NCBI GenBank assembly: GCA_030523325.1
Contig: JAUNIS010000013.1
Coordinates: forward strand, 1 to 59,752
Reading direction: 5' to 3'
Source: Phascolarctobacterium sp.
GTDB taxonomy: Bacteria; Bacillota; Negativicutes; Acidaminococcales; Acidaminococcaceae
Length of the DNA: 59,752 nt
How positions within the stretch are numbered: position 1 is the first letter of the stretch; every line of letters starts with the position of its first letter. Positions 58,590 to 59,752 of this stretch are shown here, one piece after another. Made by a program: the position numbers and the translations under genes. The notes below the pieces were generated by a model. That model made no database searches. It was not told where the DNA came from and worked only from the letters and a program-made list of their open reading frames with translations.

Positions 58590-59415
58590 GCATTTGACGA
58601 TTGAACAGGTGGGTTACAATTCAACTATGGGAGTGGTTCGGCAAATTCTCTCCCAACCAGAAATTTATCTGGTGGCAGTGGGGTCTGCAGCCTGCACGAA
58701 AAGTCTCGAATATATTGCAAATAGCATGAATGCTAGGGAGCGACTTGTGACGCGGGCTCTGACGGCGAAGGATTATACTCTTGGAAAAAACGCAAGGGCG
58801 ATGGTTGGGCTTGTGCAAAAGGTTTTGGACGCGGGTGCAGCCAAAGGGATTATTCTTTATCCGTCCTGCTTAGATATTTTGACGAATTTTGACGAGCAGG
58901 AGATACTAAGTGCCCTGCATAATCCTCAGCAAATTCCCGTGGCTGTTTTAAGGCGTGGTCCTTTGGTGAAGCGTAAGCTGTTGCCTCGTGAGGCTTTGCA
59001 AAAAATTTGGGAAACCTGGGGGCTTGTGCCTCTTGCACCTCTTACTACGAATTTACCCGTCTCGATGACGGAGCCCTTGGTAGATTTTGAGCAAATTATT
59101 TACGCAAGCGATGGCTCGGAGGATATTTTGTTAATTAGTCCTGGAGGATGTGCAAGCTGTTTGCGAGAGATTTTCCGTGAGGATATGGATTACGTTTATG
59201 CGACGCGTTTCGATGATTTGTTCTTGTGCAGGGCTTGTGCGGATGATTTTGTGGAGGCGGTGCTCGAATTTTTTGACGGCTCAAGGCCACTTTTACTTTT
59301 GGGGACGGCTGTGAGTAAGGCTGTCGGGATTTCCCTCGAAGAGATTGCGAGGAAGCTGCATAGGCAGGGGCGTGATGTGCGCTACCTTACGACTGACGGA
59401 TATAAAAAATGCTAG
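58582..59415 (+). CDS. Nitrogenase component 1-like protein, N-terminal half only
   Basis: The 277-residue protein matches the N-terminal part of nitrogenase-like component 1. Candidate cluster Cys are Cys 38 (VGSAACTKSL, equivalent to the second P-cluster Cys region) and Cys 96 (ILYPSCLDIL, equivalent to the ECP segment). The first P-cluster Cys region is missing. Later segments are ISPGGCASCLREIF, LFLCRACADDF and LLLLGTAVSKAVGISLEEIARKL...YLTTDGY, the end of the second domain. The protein stops where the C-terminal domain should begin; that domain is encoded at 55818. Extra Cys (CASC, CRAC) could bind another cluster. It is translation-coupled to the nifH-like gene and followed by a terminator. 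Confidence 0.78.
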   Translation: MNKHLTIEQVGYNSTMGVVRQILSQPEIYLVAVGSAACTKSLEYIANSMNARERLVTRALTAKDYTLGKNARAMVGLVQKVLDAGAAKGIILYPSCLDILTNFDEQEILSALHNPQQIPVAVLRRGPLVKRKLLPREALQKIWETWGLVPLAPLTTNLPVSMTEPLVDFEQIIYASDGSEDILLISPGGCASCLREIFREDMDYVYATRFDDLFLCRACADDFVEAVLEFFDGSRPLLLLGTAVSKAVGISLEEIARKLHRQGRDVRYLTTDGYKKC

Positions 59416-59436
59416 AGAGTGGCTCCGAATAAAGAT

Positions 59437-59480
59437 AAAAGCTGATAGCAGGAAAACGTCCCGCTGTCAGCTTTTGTTTT
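59437..59480. terminator. Intrinsic terminator after the nitrogenase-like genes
   Basis: AAAAGCTGATAGCAGG pairs with CCCGCTGTCAGCTTTT (59437-59475, two wobbles), followed by GTTTT. A run of A on the left lets it also act on the minus strand. The preceding TCCGAATAAAGATAAAA resembles the segment just before the hairpin at 50250. Confidence 0.85.
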
Positions 59481-59483
59481 ATA

Positions 59484-59612
59484 TTACACATATGAAGAAA
59501 ATTCTAAAAGGTTTCCTGCATCCAAAATTTTGAAACCAAGCTTCTTATAAAAGTCTGTGCTTGCTTTTTTATCTGTAATGGTAATAACTAAATGGTCAAT
59601 GTTTTTAAACAC
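59484..59612 (-). pseudogene. Truncated VOC/glyoxalase-family gene fragment
   Basis: A GTG at 59612 with GAGGTG upstream starts a 42-residue frame, FKNIDHLVITITDKKASTDFYKKLGFKIL..., matching the first beta-alpha unit of VOC (glyoxalase/bleomycin-resistance) proteins, which are normally 120 or more residues. It ends at a stop after EFSSYV. The remaining domain is not found downstream; the nitrogenase-like locus and its terminator occupy that place. It looks like a gene remnant, perhaps left where the locus inserted. Confidence 0.62.
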
Positions 59613-59752
59613 TTTCTTCACCTCACTTGTAAATGATAATTCTTGATGATAAAGTTTGTCAATGATTTTAAAAATCAACTTGTAATTTTCGTTTTTTAAT
59701 TTGTGGAAAACTTGTGGGTATGATAAAATAGTAAGCAAGATAATAAGCAAGA

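Noticed and set aside
57768..59415. True nitrogenase (nif) genes
   Set aside because: Component 1 is split and lacks part of the P-cluster Cys set, and there are no nifDKENB genes; a nitrogenase-like reductase is more likely.

Overview
The window comes from a low-GC bacterium that has Firmicutes-type housekeeping genes (fapR-plsX-fab cluster, infC-rpmI-rplT, ZTP riboswitch, rsmD-coaD, YdjG/H/I-like genes) together with a TonB-dependent outer-membrane receptor. That combination points to the Negativicutes (Firmicutes with an outer membrane), possibly an Acidaminococcaceae/Phascolarctobacterium-type organism. The placement is inferred from gene content only; no 16S gene or database search was available.

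Layout. 0-6.6 kb: small exported proteins of unknown function, a YitT-family membrane protein, and an exported nucleoside hydrolase next to an exported 5'-nucleotidase (nucleotide scavenging outside the cytoplasm). 6.6-8 kb: infC-rpmI-rplT with an attenuator leader; infC starts with the rare codon ATT. 8-11 kb: an unknown protein, a small exported protein and a KtrB/TrkH potassium transporter. 11.2-15.7 kb: prmA-rsmE-mtaB, a HIT protein, rpsU and a YqeY protein. 15.7-17.2 kb: an AbiE-type type IV toxin-antitoxin pair. 17.2-21.1 kb: exported unknown proteins and an exported TNT-domain (NAD+ glycohydrolase-like) protein overlapping a small candidate immunity gene. 21-27 kb: DUF4127 protein, rsmD, coaD, a coiled-coil protein, rpmF, yceD and a tmcAL/ylbM homologue. 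27.4-30.7 kb: a three-gene signalling operon (7TM-type sensor, histidine kinase, NarL-type regulator). 30.7-35.2 kb: a four-helix-bundle gene flanked by inverted repeats, then SPFH/zinc-ribbon, zinc-ribbon/tail-anchor and TPM-domain genes equivalent to B. subtilis ydjI-ydjG-ydjH. 35.7-39.9 kb: bcp, a TM1266-like regulator, a radical SAM protein, and a stand-alone AICAR formyltransferase behind a ZTP riboswitch. 40.4-48.5 kb: fapR-plsX-fabH-fabD-fabG-acpP-fabK-fabF-rnc, the type II fatty-acid synthesis cluster. 48.6-50 kb: a small exported protein and a HIRAN protein.

The most unusual region is 50.3-59.4 kb. It holds a TonB-dependent receptor, a FecB-like lipoprotein, a FecCD permease, a FecE ATPase, then a nitrogenase-like set: a full NifH-like iron protein and a component-1-like protein split into two genes. 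The C-terminal half lies next to fecE, and the N-terminal half overlaps the nifH-like gene, with a LysR regulator between them. The arrangement suggests import of a metal complex or tetrapyrrole followed by ATP-driven reduction in the cytoplasm. The substrate is unknown. The receptor carries an in-frame stop inside its signal peptide.

Two regulatory patterns cross the window. Five promoters (66, 3614, 17259, 20164, 31283) share the palindrome ACTGAG-N6-CTCAGT (one half-site degenerate in three of them) exactly 22 bp upstream of a TANNNT -10 box, the position of a class II activator. They lie ahead of exported or envelope-related genes, so this looks like an undescribed envelope regulon that includes the TNT toxin. 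Second, the intergenic spaces are filled with several families of palindromic or tandem repeats: short tri-loop hairpins joined to low-complexity tracts, ~110-125 bp long palindromes, and 31-, 36- and 47-bp tandem repeats.
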